In this document: one piece after another, positions 48,330 through 58,086 of the stretch
Layout of the letters: every line of letters starts with the position of its first letter
Numbering within the stretch: position 1 is the stretch's first letter
DNA from: Leptodactylus fallax
Taxonomy: Eukaryota; Chordata; Amphibia; Anura; Leptodactylidae
Assembly (NCBI GenBank): GCA_947044405.1
Contig: CAMRHE010000157.1
Span: 1 to 64,000, forward strand
Direction of reading: 5' to 3'
Length of the DNA: 64,000 nt
Notes under the pieces: generated by a model
What the model was told of the DNA's origin: nothing
What the model saw: the letters and a program-made list of their open reading frames with translations, nothing else
Database searches by the model: none
Position numbers and translations under genes: made by a program

Positions 48330-48560
48330 ACAAACTTCGTTTAAGTTCAATGCAATAGTGGGAAAAAAAAATCAAAAGAGCCAAACTGCCGTTTTTTCAC
48401 AGTTTCGCCTCTCATTAAAATTTGAATAAAAATTGATCGAAACATCAAACATTCCCCAAAATGGCATAAATAAAAAGTGCATCTGGCCTCGCAAAAAAAA
48501 GCTGCCCCATACATGGAAATATAAAAAAAATTACCGATTTTCAACAAAGAAGTTACAGAA
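48330..48560 (-). repeat. dispersed repeat fragment (relative of 8.7-9.7 kb)
   Basis: On the minus strand: aaaaaacggcagtttggctc and cattttggggaatgt, matching 9160-9250. Confidence 0.55.
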
Positions 48561-48585
48561 TATAGTTGTAGATCAGTAAGGCAAA

Positions 48586-48798
48586 GGCCTCACTTTGAGG
48601 AAAGGCAGCGTTTTTTGTTGCAGATTTTGCTGCGTTTTTTTGAACCAAGGGCAGGATTGGATTTAAAAGGAATGGAAAATATAAAGGAAGGGCTTAGATG
48701 TTTCCATTCTGTTAAATCTACTCCCAACTTTGGCTCAAAAAACACAGCAAAATCTGCAATAAAAAACGCTGCATTTCCGCAATGGGGGGCCTCAGTCT
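48586..48798. mobile_element. 'ggccccat'-like short inverted-repeat element
   Basis: The inverted ends aaggcctcactttg / caatggggggcctcag enclose inverted inner blocks (aaaacgctgcatttccgc and gcagcgttttttgttgcag). Confidence 0.55.
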
Positions 48799-48994
48799 AA
48801 TTCAGTATATTGAGTGTGGACAGTTTTAGAGGTCCAGAGACCAGGGAAGTAGGACAGCAGCAGCAGGGGATACGAGGCAGAAAATACAGCTGAGATGATT
48901 TTTCTGTGAGTCTTGTGGAGCTGATAAAATAAATTCTTTGAGTGGGGGCTGCCATATCTCAAAACAGCAAAAAAAAAAGCAGTCTATTTGCCAG

Positions 48995-49320
48995 AAATAG
49001 ACTGCAGCTGCCACAAGGGGGAGTTTCCTACATCCTCCTGTGCTGTACATAGGGGGCCCACGCGTCATATAAAGTTATATCATTTTGGCCAGGCCCCATA
49101 ACTCAATGAGTAACACTACATCCTCCTGTGCTGTACATAGGGCCGGAAGAAGGGCCTGGCACTGACATCGTCCTACTTCCCTGACACAATCAAAATGTTT
49201 TCCTGCAGCTGCCACTAGGGGGAGTTTACCACATCCTCCTGTGCTGTACATGTATATATGGGTTATGTAAAGTTATATGATTATGGCCAGGCCCCATAAC
49301 GCAATGAGTTACACTAGTTG
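48995..49320. repeat. local tandem duplication
   Basis: acatcctcctgtgctgtaca occurs three times (near 49029, 49119, 49231), and ggccaggccccataac twice (near 49088, 49284). The units are about 110-200 bp, partly rearranged. Confidence 0.7.
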
Positions 49321-49544
49321 ATTTGCCTGCAGGCGGCTCTCTTGTACTTATGATTTATAACTCCATATGAAATAAAGAGGTAAAAAGTGATTATTCCAAA
49401 TTTACCTTGTATGATGTGAAAATGCAAAAACAGGTTTATATCAGATAACACAAACTTATATAAGTCTGGTCAGCTCCTCCTGCTGTATTACATACTGACA
49501 GCAGATCATACGGCATTTTCATCATGGTTACCGGTCAGGTTCCC

Positions 49545-49640
49545 TTTAAAGGGGTTTTCCCACAATTTATCACTTATCAACAGGATACATGCTGACTTGA
49601 GGTCAAATTCTAGGACCCTCAAAATCACTAGATTATGCAG
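49545..49640. mobile_element. left end of a TTAA-type miniature transposon
   Basis: ttaaaggggttttcccacaa matches the 12.09-kb element end, but the other end is missing; the following repeat seems to have replaced it. Confidence 0.5.
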
Positions 49641-49729
49641 TCTAGCATATGCATCGTGTTTTTTTTCTGCAGCACTTTTCACATAAAATCCGCAAAGGTT
49701 TCCTCTACGGACTTTCTTCTTCAATTATA
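49641..49729. mobile_element. 'ggccccat' repeat, left piece, interrupted by Tc1-A
   Basis: ttttctgcagcacttttcac and ggtttcctctacggactttc match the family core, and the piece stops at cttcaatta, where Tc1-A is inserted. It continues at 51366. Confidence 0.75.
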
Positions 49730-51363
49730 CAGTGCCTTGCGAAAGTATTCGGTCCCCTTGAACTTTTCAACCTTTTGCCACATTTCAGGCTTCAAACATA
49801 AAGATATAAAATTTTAATTTTTTGGTGAAGAATCAACAACAAGTGGGACACAGTTGTGAAGTGGAATGAAATTTATTGGTTATTTTAAACTTTTGTAAAA
49901 AAAAAAAAAAACTGAAAAGTGGGGCGTGCAATATTATTCAGCCCCTTTGCTTTCAGTGCAGCAAACTCACTACAGAAGTTCAGTGAGGTTCTCTGAATGA
50001 TCCAATGTTGTCCTAAATGACTGATGATGATAAATATAATCCACCTGTGTGTAATCAAGTCTCCGTATAAATGCACCTGCTCTGTGATAGTCTCAGGGTT
50101 CTGTTTAAAGCGCAGAGAGCATCATGAAGACCAAGGAACACACCAGGCAGGTCCGTGATACTGTTGTGGAGAAGTTTAAAGCCGGATTTGGATACAAAAA
50201 GATTTCCCAAACTTTAAACATCCCAAGGAGCACTGCGCAAGCGATCATATTGAAATGGAAGGAGTATCAGACCACTGCAAATCTACCAAGACCCGGCCGT
50301 CCCTCTAAACTTTCATCTCAAACAAGGAGAAGACTGATCAGAGATGCAGCCAAGAGGCCCATGATCACTCTGGATGAACTGCAGAGATCTACAGCTGAGG
50401 TGGGAGAGTCTGTCCATAGGACAACAATCAGTCATACACTGCACAAATCTGGCCGTTATGGAAGAGTGGCAAGAAGAAAGCCATTTCTCAAAGATATCCA
50501 TAAAAAGTCTCGTTTAAAGTTTGCCACAAGCCACCTGGGAGACACACCAAACATGTGGAAGAAGGTGCTCTGGTCAGATGAAACCAAAATCAAACTTTTT
50601 GACCACAATGCAAAACGATATGTTTGGCGTAAAAGCAACACAGCTCATCACCCTGAACACACCATCCCCACTGTCAAACATGGTGGTGGCAGCATCATGG
50701 TTTGGGCCTGCTTTTCTTCAGCAGGGACAGGGAAGATGGTTAAAATTGATGGGAAGATGGATGGAGCCAAATACAGGACCATTCTGGAAGAAAACCTGTT
50801 GGAGTCTGCAAAAGACCTGAAACTGGGACGGAGATTTATCTTCCAACAAGACAATGATCCCAAACATAAAGCAAAATCTACAATGGAATAGTTCACAAAT
50901 AAACGTATCCAGGTGTTAGAATGGCCAAGTCAAAGTCCAGACCTGAATCCAATCGAGAATCTGTGGAAAGAGCTGAAAACTGCTGTTCACAAACGCTCTC
51001 CATCCAACCTCACTGAGCTCGAGCTGTTTTCCAAGGAAGAATGGGCAAGAATTTCAGTCTCTCGATGTGCAAAACTGATAGAGACTTACCCCAAGCGACT
51101 TGCAGCTGTAATCGCAGTAAAAGGTGGTGCTACAAAGTATTAACTTAAGGGGGCCGAATAATTTGGCATGCCCCACTTTTCAGTTTTTTATTTTTTACAA
51201 AAGTTTAAAATAACCAATAAATTTCATTCCACTTCACAATTGTGTCCCACTTGTTGTTGATTCTTCACCAAAAAATTAAAATTTTATATCTTTATGTTTG
51301 AAGCCTGAAATGTGGCAAAAGGTTGAAAAGTTCAAGGGGGCCGAATACTTTCGCAAGGCACTG
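49730..51363 (+). mobile_element. Tc1-like transposon, family A, copy 2 (1634 bp)
   Basis: TA on both sides (49728-49729, 51364-51365) and the same cagtgccttgcgaaagtatt ends as copy 1. The transposase is on the plus strand, so it is inverted relative to copy 1. It sits inside a 'ggccccat' repeat: joining the flanks gives caattatacctatagggaaa, the normal family sequence. Confidence 0.95.
50124..51143 (+). pseudogene. Tc1-like DD34E transposase, single nonsense codon
   Basis: The 339-codon frame starts MKTKEHTRQV and ends KGGATKY. The only break seen is TAG at 50889-50891, codon 256, where copy 1 has Trp (TGG). The stop falls 12 codons after the second catalytic Asp and before the Glu in NPIEN (near codon 278). 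The PGRPSK linker is intact, unlike in copy 1, and the C-terminus keeps the phase that copy 1 has lost. The truncated product would lack the third acidic residue, so it should be inactive. As in copy 1, residues 1-120 are the paired helix-turn-helix DNA-binding part and 140-290 the DDE domain. Confidence 0.93.
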
Positions 51364-51365
51364 TA

Positions 51366-51492
51366 CCTATAGGGAAACCGCCGGGGTTTCTGTAGGTATA
51401 ATTGACATGCTGTGATTTCCAAAACAGTGACATTTTCTGCGAATCCCATTCAATTTGCAGACAATGTAAAACGCCGCCGCCCTGGCCTTAAC
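51366..51492. mobile_element. 'ggccccat' repeat, right piece
   Basis: cctatagggaaaccgcc, gtataattgacatgctg and gtaaaacgcc continue the repeat begun at 49641. It ends near gccctggccttaacc. Confidence 0.75.
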
Positions 51493-51739
51493 CCCTTATG
51501 GATACATCAGTTTTCTTTTTTATTTCATATTATTGTTTTGATTGCAAATGCTCCATAAACCCCCGTGATGCTCATAGATTTCTATTACTGACATAACATT
51601 CTTACACTATATCTGGATGGCAGTGGTGCTATACATTAAGAGCGAGCCGTGGAGATTCACAGGTTGCAGTGATCCATTTATTCCACCAGTCTTGATAGTT
51701 CTGACAGGAAATCCTATAATTTGCTCCCACTTCCTTAAT

Positions 51740-51870
51740 AAAAAACGTGGCAGATTTATTATACCTTGTACACCAGTTATCTGGTGTACAAGGCATAAAA
51801 AAGTTGCACATTTTTGTGCAAATAGGATTTTGCACGAGAATTTGCAACTTTTTTCTGGTTTGCGCCACCC
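51740..51870. repeat. short palindromic element
   Basis: Core hairpin: ccttgtacaccag, loop ttat, ctggtgtacaagg (about 51764-51793), with gttgcacatttttgtgcaaa-type sequence beside it. Perhaps a MITE; borders not found. Confidence 0.55.
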
Positions 51871-51959
51871 GTGCAACTTTCAGATTTATTTTCTTTAATG
51901 TCAGAGTACTGGCACCATGATGCCTAAAAGCTATGCCAGCTTGTAGCTGACATACATGT

Positions 51960-52227
51960 CCATGTGGTTTCCGCTCGGTTTCCACACGAAACATGGGAAA
52001 CCACCGTCACATAATTTACATGCTGCAGTATAATTCACATACTGCGATTTCAAAAACTGCAACAGTTTTGGAAATCGCAGTGTGTCCACTGTACATGTTT
52101 TTCCGCAAGGTGTGGATGGGATTTCCATCCACCTTGCATTAACTGTAAAACGCTGTGTTTATTTTCTTCGGTGTTTACGCCGCGGCCAAATCGCAGCATT
52201 GACACCATGTGGGGCCCTGGCCTCAAG
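51960..52227. mobile_element. 'ggccccat' repeat adjoining the kinase exon
   Basis: The core stem ccaaaa/ttttgg variant, tcgcagtgtgtccactg and the right end ccatgtggggccctggcct. Only about 28 bp separate it from the first recognised kinase exon, so it has inserted into the preceding intron or replaced upstream sequence. Confidence 0.7.
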
Positions 52228-52255
52228 TGGGAATTCTCTACATCGTCAATGCCAG

Positions 52256-52454
52256 ATTCTATGCCACAGAACTGATGTCTGGCGTCCAGTATCTCCACAA
52301 TAAGGGGTTCATCCACCAAGACTTGAAGCCCAAAAACATCCTGTTGGATATTAAGATCACCGATTTTGGTGTTACAGTTTGGTCTTACAACAACATGCAC
52401 AGAGACCAAACAGCCACCAGATGTGCTTGCATCATTGGATATATGGCTCCTGAG
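52256..52454 (+). pseudogene. kinase exon a: catalytic loop, DFG, APE
   Basis: Translation [17 protein letters not shown]..., [20 protein letters not shown]. The Lys, Asn, DFG and APE positions are kept; the HRD Arg is Gln (CAA, a CpG-type change from CGA). About four residues before ITDFG are missing and about three are inserted after it. Acceptor gccag|a, donor GAG|gtgaga at 52455. Confidence 0.85.
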
Positions 52455-52724
52455 GTGAGAATACAATTTACTACTTTTTCAATTGTATTCAAATGACTTT
52501 TACCACTAATACCACTTAACCCCTATCTACAGGATAGGGGATGTCTGACTTTACTATCTTTCATTAGCTACAATTGTGTAATGTAATAGAAAATTATGTA
52601 TAAATAGTCCCCAGGTTGTGTTTACTGAATAATGACACATTATAATATGGAGAGTGACATACAGGATTAGTATGGAGAATACAAGATATAACACTAGTAA
52701 CAAAGGTTCTCTTCTTTATGGAAG

Positions 52725-52868
52725 ATGCTGGCTGCGGAGAAGTACAGCACTGGAGTAGACTGGATTTCATTTTGAGTCATCATAATCGAAATGTTGACCA
52801 GTGAGTGTGCATATGATCCTAGACTGTTTTATGAAACATCCTCCGGCGCCAAGGACATCATTAAATAG
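52725..52868 (+). pseudogene. kinase exon b: subdomain IX-X, two stops
   Basis: Translation MLAAEKYSTGVDWISF, stop, VIIIEMLTSE..., GAKDIIK, stop. TGA at 52773 replaces the Gly of SFG, and TAG at 52866 fits a decayed CAG. Acceptor ggaag|, donor |gtgagt. The preceding intron is 270 bp and joins exon a in phase, giving APE-ML. Confidence 0.82.
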
Positions 52869-53210
52869 GTGAGTATGTCCCCAGACGCTGTGGTAGGAGA
52901 TGCAGTGAAGACAGTTTTATACATATAGGCCAACAATTTCTTTGTTTTTCACGTATTTTGTCAAAAAGTCAAACCTGCTAAGAAACAATCAAAATGTCCT
53001 GTTTTGGGATAAGAGAAGATGATGCTCATTCATTGCCCCTCCATCACTGAAGATGGTTAACATATCACATGACAGTAGACAACACATTATGGAAACAGCA
53101 TTCAGGAAAAGTGATTTATTGTCTATTATTGATTTTACTGATCAGATTCTTGTCTTGTGCTCAGGTCACAGGTTATAGTTACTAAATATAAAAACATTTC
53201 TCTTTATCAG

Positions 53211-53325
53211 CTCCTACAGATAGCACTTAGGAGTCCATAGGAACATCAGAGGACACTGCTTCTTCCAGCTCATTTATTGGGTCTCGGTAGAATCCTTTAA
53301 AATGGCTCAACCATACATCTCTGAA
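53211..53325 (+). pseudogene. kinase exon c
   Basis: From 53230 the frame reads GVHRNIRGHCFFQLIYW... and ends YISE at the donor GAA|gtaagt. This resembles the RLG...GHPFF block of AGC kinases. The first 19 bases after a plausible acceptor (tttatcag|) are in another frame, so there is an indel or the acceptor differs. Confidence 0.72.
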
Positions 53326-54275
53326 GTAAGTAAACTTACAGAAATGTTACTTGGTCCTGATCCATTTACTGTTTGCTACCGTAATGTTTTACTTTGTTGG
53401 GTCTCTTCTACCTTTTACTTAATGTCAAATTGAAGATTATTTTGGGTGCTGTTATTCTTTACTTTTACTGTTATAGAAGACCTGACAACTTGATTTATTA
53501 ATGATGTATTTCTAGTCTTCCATTTTGTCACCCTCTACTCCTTTCCAATCAATGTGCAAATTAACAACTTCTATTGCCAGTCTTATAAGGTGTAAGCCAT
53601 TTGTTACAGCAAACCATTTGTTTGTGTTCCAGCTATGTTCTGTCATGTTTCAGCGTGGATGATTCTGCATTCTTTGTAGGGTGAGGCTGAAGTGTGAATG
53701 GCCACAGAGAAGCACATGGAGATATTTAATGTTTAAAGGACTCTCCAGGATTAGGCTTTATTTACATGTCAGTGGTTTGGTCAGTGTTTTGCATTTGTAA
53801 TTGTTATCCTAAACCAGGAGTAGGTCAAAAACCCAGATCTCTACATTACACCTTATCACTGAGTCTCTATTCCTGGTTTTGACACACAAGCCCTGATGCA
53901 AAAACCTGACCAAAACACTGATGTCTAAATAAGGCCTTATAAAAAATTTCGCTGGTTTCTTCTACACCACACCTGTCTGTAGTTTGTTAGTGGTATCACA
54001 GCTCAGTCCCAATGAAGTGAGAAGACTTGAGCTGCAATTCAACTAACATCCTTTAGAGAGATGCGATACTGTTTTTGGAAGAAAGTAGCCATGATTTTCT
54101 AAATCTAGATAACCCATTGAACCCATTGAAGAGGGAGAGTGTCTTGAGTACTTTTTACATTTGAAAACATTCCTTAATTATTGTGCAATTATCTTTTTAC
54201 TCTAGTACTTCAATTCAGGACTGTTCTGATTAGTCACCAAGAACACCATAAAATTATTTTACTTTTTTTTTTTAG

Positions 54276-54398
54276 CCACCTGAACCTCAACCCTGTTTCT
54301 GAGCATTCAAGCTGGATAAGTTTGAAGCAGCAGAGCCCAACTTATCTATGTCACCAGAGGACCAAGCCATATTCAGAGAGTTTTCATTTGTCACCTAG
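54276..54398 (+). pseudogene. kinase exon d: C-terminal tail with hydrophobic motif
   Basis: After a strong T-rich acceptor (tttttttttag|) the frame reads PPEPQPCF, stop, AFKLDKFEAAEP, SMSPEDQ, FREFSFVT and a proper stop at 54396. SP and FREFSF fit the turn and hydrophobic motifs of AGC kinases. The TGA at 54300 may be a decayed CGA. Confidence 0.78.
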
Positions 54399-54429
54399 AA
54401 AACCCTCAACAGAACACCAGCTCAAAAAT

Positions 54430-55500
54430 ACCAGAGCATGCTGTGCACCTGAGCCTCAAAAAGACCTAAAGATCACATGTGGCATTATCCAATATGGATG
54501 AACACCCCATAAAAGTGAAGACAGCCTGGGATCAACAGCACCAAGAGGAGACAAGAAGAGATGCCAGCAGATCCATCAAGCAGCTGGAGGTAAGTATATA
54601 CTTTAGCATCATCTAGCGCTAGGCACGTGTAACACATTTATACACTTGACGGTAAATGGATTTCCCCTTGCTCATGATATTACCAGCTTATAGTGCTGTC
54701 TTGGCCAAGGAGGAAATACAAAGGTGTGTGATGGCCCACTATTAATGGGCATGGAGGAGGCAGATTTTTTTTTTTTTAATATAGCACTTAATCACATGTT
54801 TATACATATTTTACATTTACCAGTAATCAGATTTCCTCATCCTTATGACAGTTCTGTTATGGGTGATAAGAAAAATGGTATGTGATGGCCAACTATTAAG
54901 TGGTATGAAGGTGACCTGATTTCTTTTTCATATACCTTCTAAGTTATGTCATCAGAGCAAGCTGTGTACCTAGGACTCTAGATGATCATGAGGAGTAGAC
55001 CAGAAAAATAGATGTCCAGCATTCACCAGGGACTTCTTATATGGATGATATTCCTCATTACTCTGAAGACACTTAATTAAGATTAAGGAGACCAGAAACA
55101 TATCAACCCAGCTACTGGCTGTAAGTATGTGCTATAATTTATGCTCTACAAGTCATAAGCATATCTAACACATTTTTACACTTACTGTTAAATGGATTTC
55201 CCCATGCTCATGATAGCACCAGCAAATAGTGCTGTCTTAGGTAGGTTGGGAAATACAAAGATGTGAGATGGACAGCTATTAAGGGGAGGAGGAGGTCAGA
55301 TTTTTTTTTAAAAACTTCCATCCATAATGCCATCACAGTGAGCCATGTGCCTAAGCCTGTAGAAGACCCTGAAGAGAAGACCAGATGAATAGATGTCCTG
55401 CATGTTCCAAGGAACCCTTACATGAATGTGAACAGAAGAAGCGAATAGAAGTGATAAGAGCCGACATCTCCATGCTGAAGTTATTGTCCTGGAGTTACAC
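54430..55500 (+). repeat. tandem exon-like segments downstream of the kinase remnant
   Basis: Three diverged copies start at agcatgctgtgcacctgag (54437), agcaagctgtgtacctagg (54967) and gtgagccatgtgcctaag (55338). Copies 1 and 2 end at a donor-like gtaagtat (54592, 55128) after similar ATGGATGA starts. The intron-like parts also match (aaatggatttcccc near 54655 and 55190, plus a partial copy near 54825). Copy 1 is open for 32 codons from its ATG (54494) to the donor; copy 2 has a stop. Copy 3 has a 68-codon frame (55385-55591) beginning MNRCPACSKEPLHECEQ, which runs on into the hAT element. It could be 5' exon material of a duplicated gene; the product is not recognised. Confidence 0.5.
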
Positions 55501-55538
55501 GTTGATAAGGGAAGTTTTTAGGCCTTTTACATCACTTT

Positions 55539-56690
55539 TACAAATGAGTGAATCGAAGCTGCAGAAATGGAATCTGATCCGAATTTCATGAAATATTTGA
55601 TTCGCATCGAATCTGAATTTTCTCACGCTTCATGGTAACGATTCGCATTTAGTTCAAAATGGCTGCTCTACATGGGGCAAGGGACTCTGGGAATGCAGGA
55701 TCGCCCACAATGCCATGCGTGCAGTCAATCAGCAGCCAGCCTTGTGATGTCACATCCCTTTAACACGGCATGTTTGACTGCTGCATCCAAGGTGTTAAAG
55801 AGGACCTTTCATGTCCTCAGGCACATGCGGTTTTACATACTGCTAGAAAGCCGACAGCGCGCTGAATTCTTCGCACTGCTGGCTTTGCTGCTATGTGCCC
55901 CGGGGCTGGAGATATCGGCAGTGTAAGTTTCACGGTTTACTGTCAGAAAGGCGTTCCTGACAGTCTAGCTGCGCTGTGAGGAACGCCCTCCCTGACAGTT
56001 CTCGTTCATAGACTTGTACTGGGGGGCGTTCCTCACAGCTGAGCGTCATTGCCGGGCAGTAAGGAACACTCCCTCTGACAGTACAGCGCTATAGACGAGT
56101 ACAGAGCTATAGACGAGTACAGAGAGAGGGGGCATTCCTTACAGCCCAGCGATGACGCTGAGCTGTGAGGAATGCCCCCCCCAGTACAAGTCTATGAACG
56201 AGAACTGTCAAGGAGGGCTTTCCTCACAGCGTAGCTAGACTGTCAGGAATGCCTTTCTGACAGTAAACCGTGAAACTTACACCGCCAATATCTCCAGCCC
56301 TGGGGCACATACCGAGAAAGCCGGCAGTGCGCTGAATTCAGCGCGCTGTCGGCTTTCTAGCAGTATGTAAAACCGCATGTGCCTGAGGACATGAAAGGTC
56401 CTCTTTAAATCCCCCCGATCGGTTGTGGAGCAGAGTGTTATCTGTAACTGACAGCTAACACCCTGCTCCATAACCAATCGGGGGTTTTAACAACTTGGAC
56501 GCCTTGGTCAAACATGGCCGCGGCATTCAAGAGGTTCTGCCATTTTGCCGCCCACCTTGACTTTCTGCTGCCAATAAATAGCTGTTTTTGGTATGCAATT
56601 CACTGTGATTTAATTCGGATCGAATAGAATCATATCGCAAAATTCAGCAAAGTTGCCGAATCAAATTTTTGAATACTTTTCTCATATCTA
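55539..56690. mobile_element. non-autonomous hAT element with 8-bp target duplication
   Basis: Ends tacaaatgagtgaatcg and gaatacttttctcatatcta are mutated versions of the 11.1-kb element's ends. The 8-mer atcacttt flanks both sides exactly (55531-55538, 56691-56698). It holds a palindromic TTAA element at 55799-56404. Confidence 0.85.
55799..56404. mobile_element. 606-bp fold-back TTAA-type element nested in the hAT element
   Basis: Ends agaggacctttcatgtcctc / gaggacatgaaaggtcctct between TTAA copies (55795-55798, 56405-56408). Almost the whole length is an inverted repeat with ~300-bp arms around a centre near 56100. The reading frame ending ...LEISAV occurs on both strands because of this symmetry. 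Confidence 0.88.
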
Positions 56691-56698
56691 ATCACTTT

Positions 56699-57514
56699 TA
56701 TCAACAGAATTTAACTTTTTATGGTGACCACAGTAAATTGAAAAAGTCTTTCCATTTACATTGTGCTAACAGAACTTGCTCCCCTGCCAGCCCCTCCCTT
56801 CACCTTCTTCCCCTAGGTCTGCTCTCTCTCTGAGCAGGGAGCTGAGCTAGAACTAACAGAAGTAGTTTACAGCCTTCTAGTTTTCCAAACTACTGGTTAA
56901 TTTACACATAGACTAGGGAGATCCAGAAAATAAGCCATGCTGAATATAAAACCATAGAAAACCCAATTTTTTGGAGATAAAGTATATAAATGTGTAGCCC
57001 CTGTAATCAGAACTAGAAAATCAAAATTGTATATGTTTATGTGCAATAGTTATAAAAAAAATTTGTTTTAGGTAAAAGAAGCAAAATTTAAATTTTTTTT
57101 CACATTTTATACCATTCTTCTACTTCTAGCGAAAAAAGTATTTAACTTATTTAACAAATAAGGCTATTAACTTATTTCAAGCCTTATGTGTCCTGAAAAA
57201 AACTTGGCAAAAGTAGTTGAGATATGCAAAGTCATTAAAAAGATATTGCTGTGTAGTAACGCAATGCATTCAAAAGTGCTAAATTTGGCCTGAACATTGG
57301 GGCATCAATGACACTTAGTCCTGAAAACGTTAAGCAGGTCATGTCACAAAGTGAGAAGAATAATTCTTAGAGCAATAGAAGCAACAGACAAGATAAATAA
57401 GTGTTCCATAAAGTGTTGTTTATTGTTTTGCATTAATAATATTAACAATTAGAATAACAATAAATATTAACAGATATCAATGTTGTTTCCAAAAGTAGTT
57501 TTTTTGCCCTATTT
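56699..57514. other. unassigned non-coding
   Basis: No supported feature. Confidence 0.5.
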
Positions 57515-58086
57515 ACCATGTTTCTCCAAAAATAAGACAGGGTCTTATATTATTTTTTTCCCTGAAAAAAGGACTAGGCTTATTTTCGAGGTAGGTCTTA
57601 TTTTTTAGGTTACAATGAATCTTGTAAAATGGTTAAAGTAGGTGTTAGTAACCCTAACTTACATTCACAATTGATGGTGCAGTGCCAGTGGATCTTAAAA
57701 AACTTACTGGCACTCTCTCTTTCTAAACACTTTGTGTGGCAGTGGCACCGTGCCCTCTATATCTCCTTTCCTTTATGCTCTCCTTTACCTTAATGGGGAG
57801 GTGCTGTAGTGGAGTGGCTGCGTCTTTGGGAGCAAGCAGGGGTGGCACCTGATGTCTGCTCACGTAGGTAGCCAAGCCCAAAAAATAGTAGTGGGGCACT
57901 TCTCCAGGATGGTTGGGAGCTACAGTATTCCTATTCTCTGTCTCCATAACCTAGTGCTGGTGGTATTGACTGTAACTAGAGCTTAATTTTGGAGTAGGGC
58001 TTATATTTCAAGCCTACTCCAAAAACCATACAAAATCAAGCTAGGGCTTTTTGGGGGGTAAGGTTTATTTTTGGAAAAATAGGGTA
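57515..58086. mobile_element. miniature inverted-repeat transposon
   Basis: Ends accatgtttctccaaaaata and atttttggaaaaatagggta, with subterminal gtcttatatt and gggcttatatt blocks. The end style is known from widespread animal MITEs. No clear target duplication, and the 74-codon frame inside is not convincing. Confidence 0.6.

Larger units (their letters stand above)
52256..54398 (+). pseudogene. AGC-type (PKC-like) Ser/Thr kinase, four 3' exons, decayed
   Basis: Four exon-like blocks in the order of a kinase C-lobe: HxDLKPxN/DFG/APE (52256-52454), the GVDWxSFG region (52725-52868), a GHxFF block (53211-53325) and a tail ending FREFSF (54276-54398). FxxF(S/T)(F/Y) is the hydrophobic motif of AGC kinases, and the tail is closest in my memory to the PKC delta/theta group. 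Borders are GT/AG and all introns would be phase 0, as if from one gene. Damage: HRD has become HQD, stops at 52773, 52866 and 54300, a frame break near 53229, and small in-frame gains and losses around DFG. The N-lobe and regulatory part were not found upstream, where repeats lie. An intact kinase would phosphorylate proteins; this copy almost certainly does not. Frogs are known to have expanded PKC-like kinase genes, so a duplicated copy is a fair guess. Confidence 0.82.

Noticed and set aside
52050..52466. 138-codon minus-strand open frame
   Set aside because: Antisense to the kinase exon and a repeat; no motif of its own.
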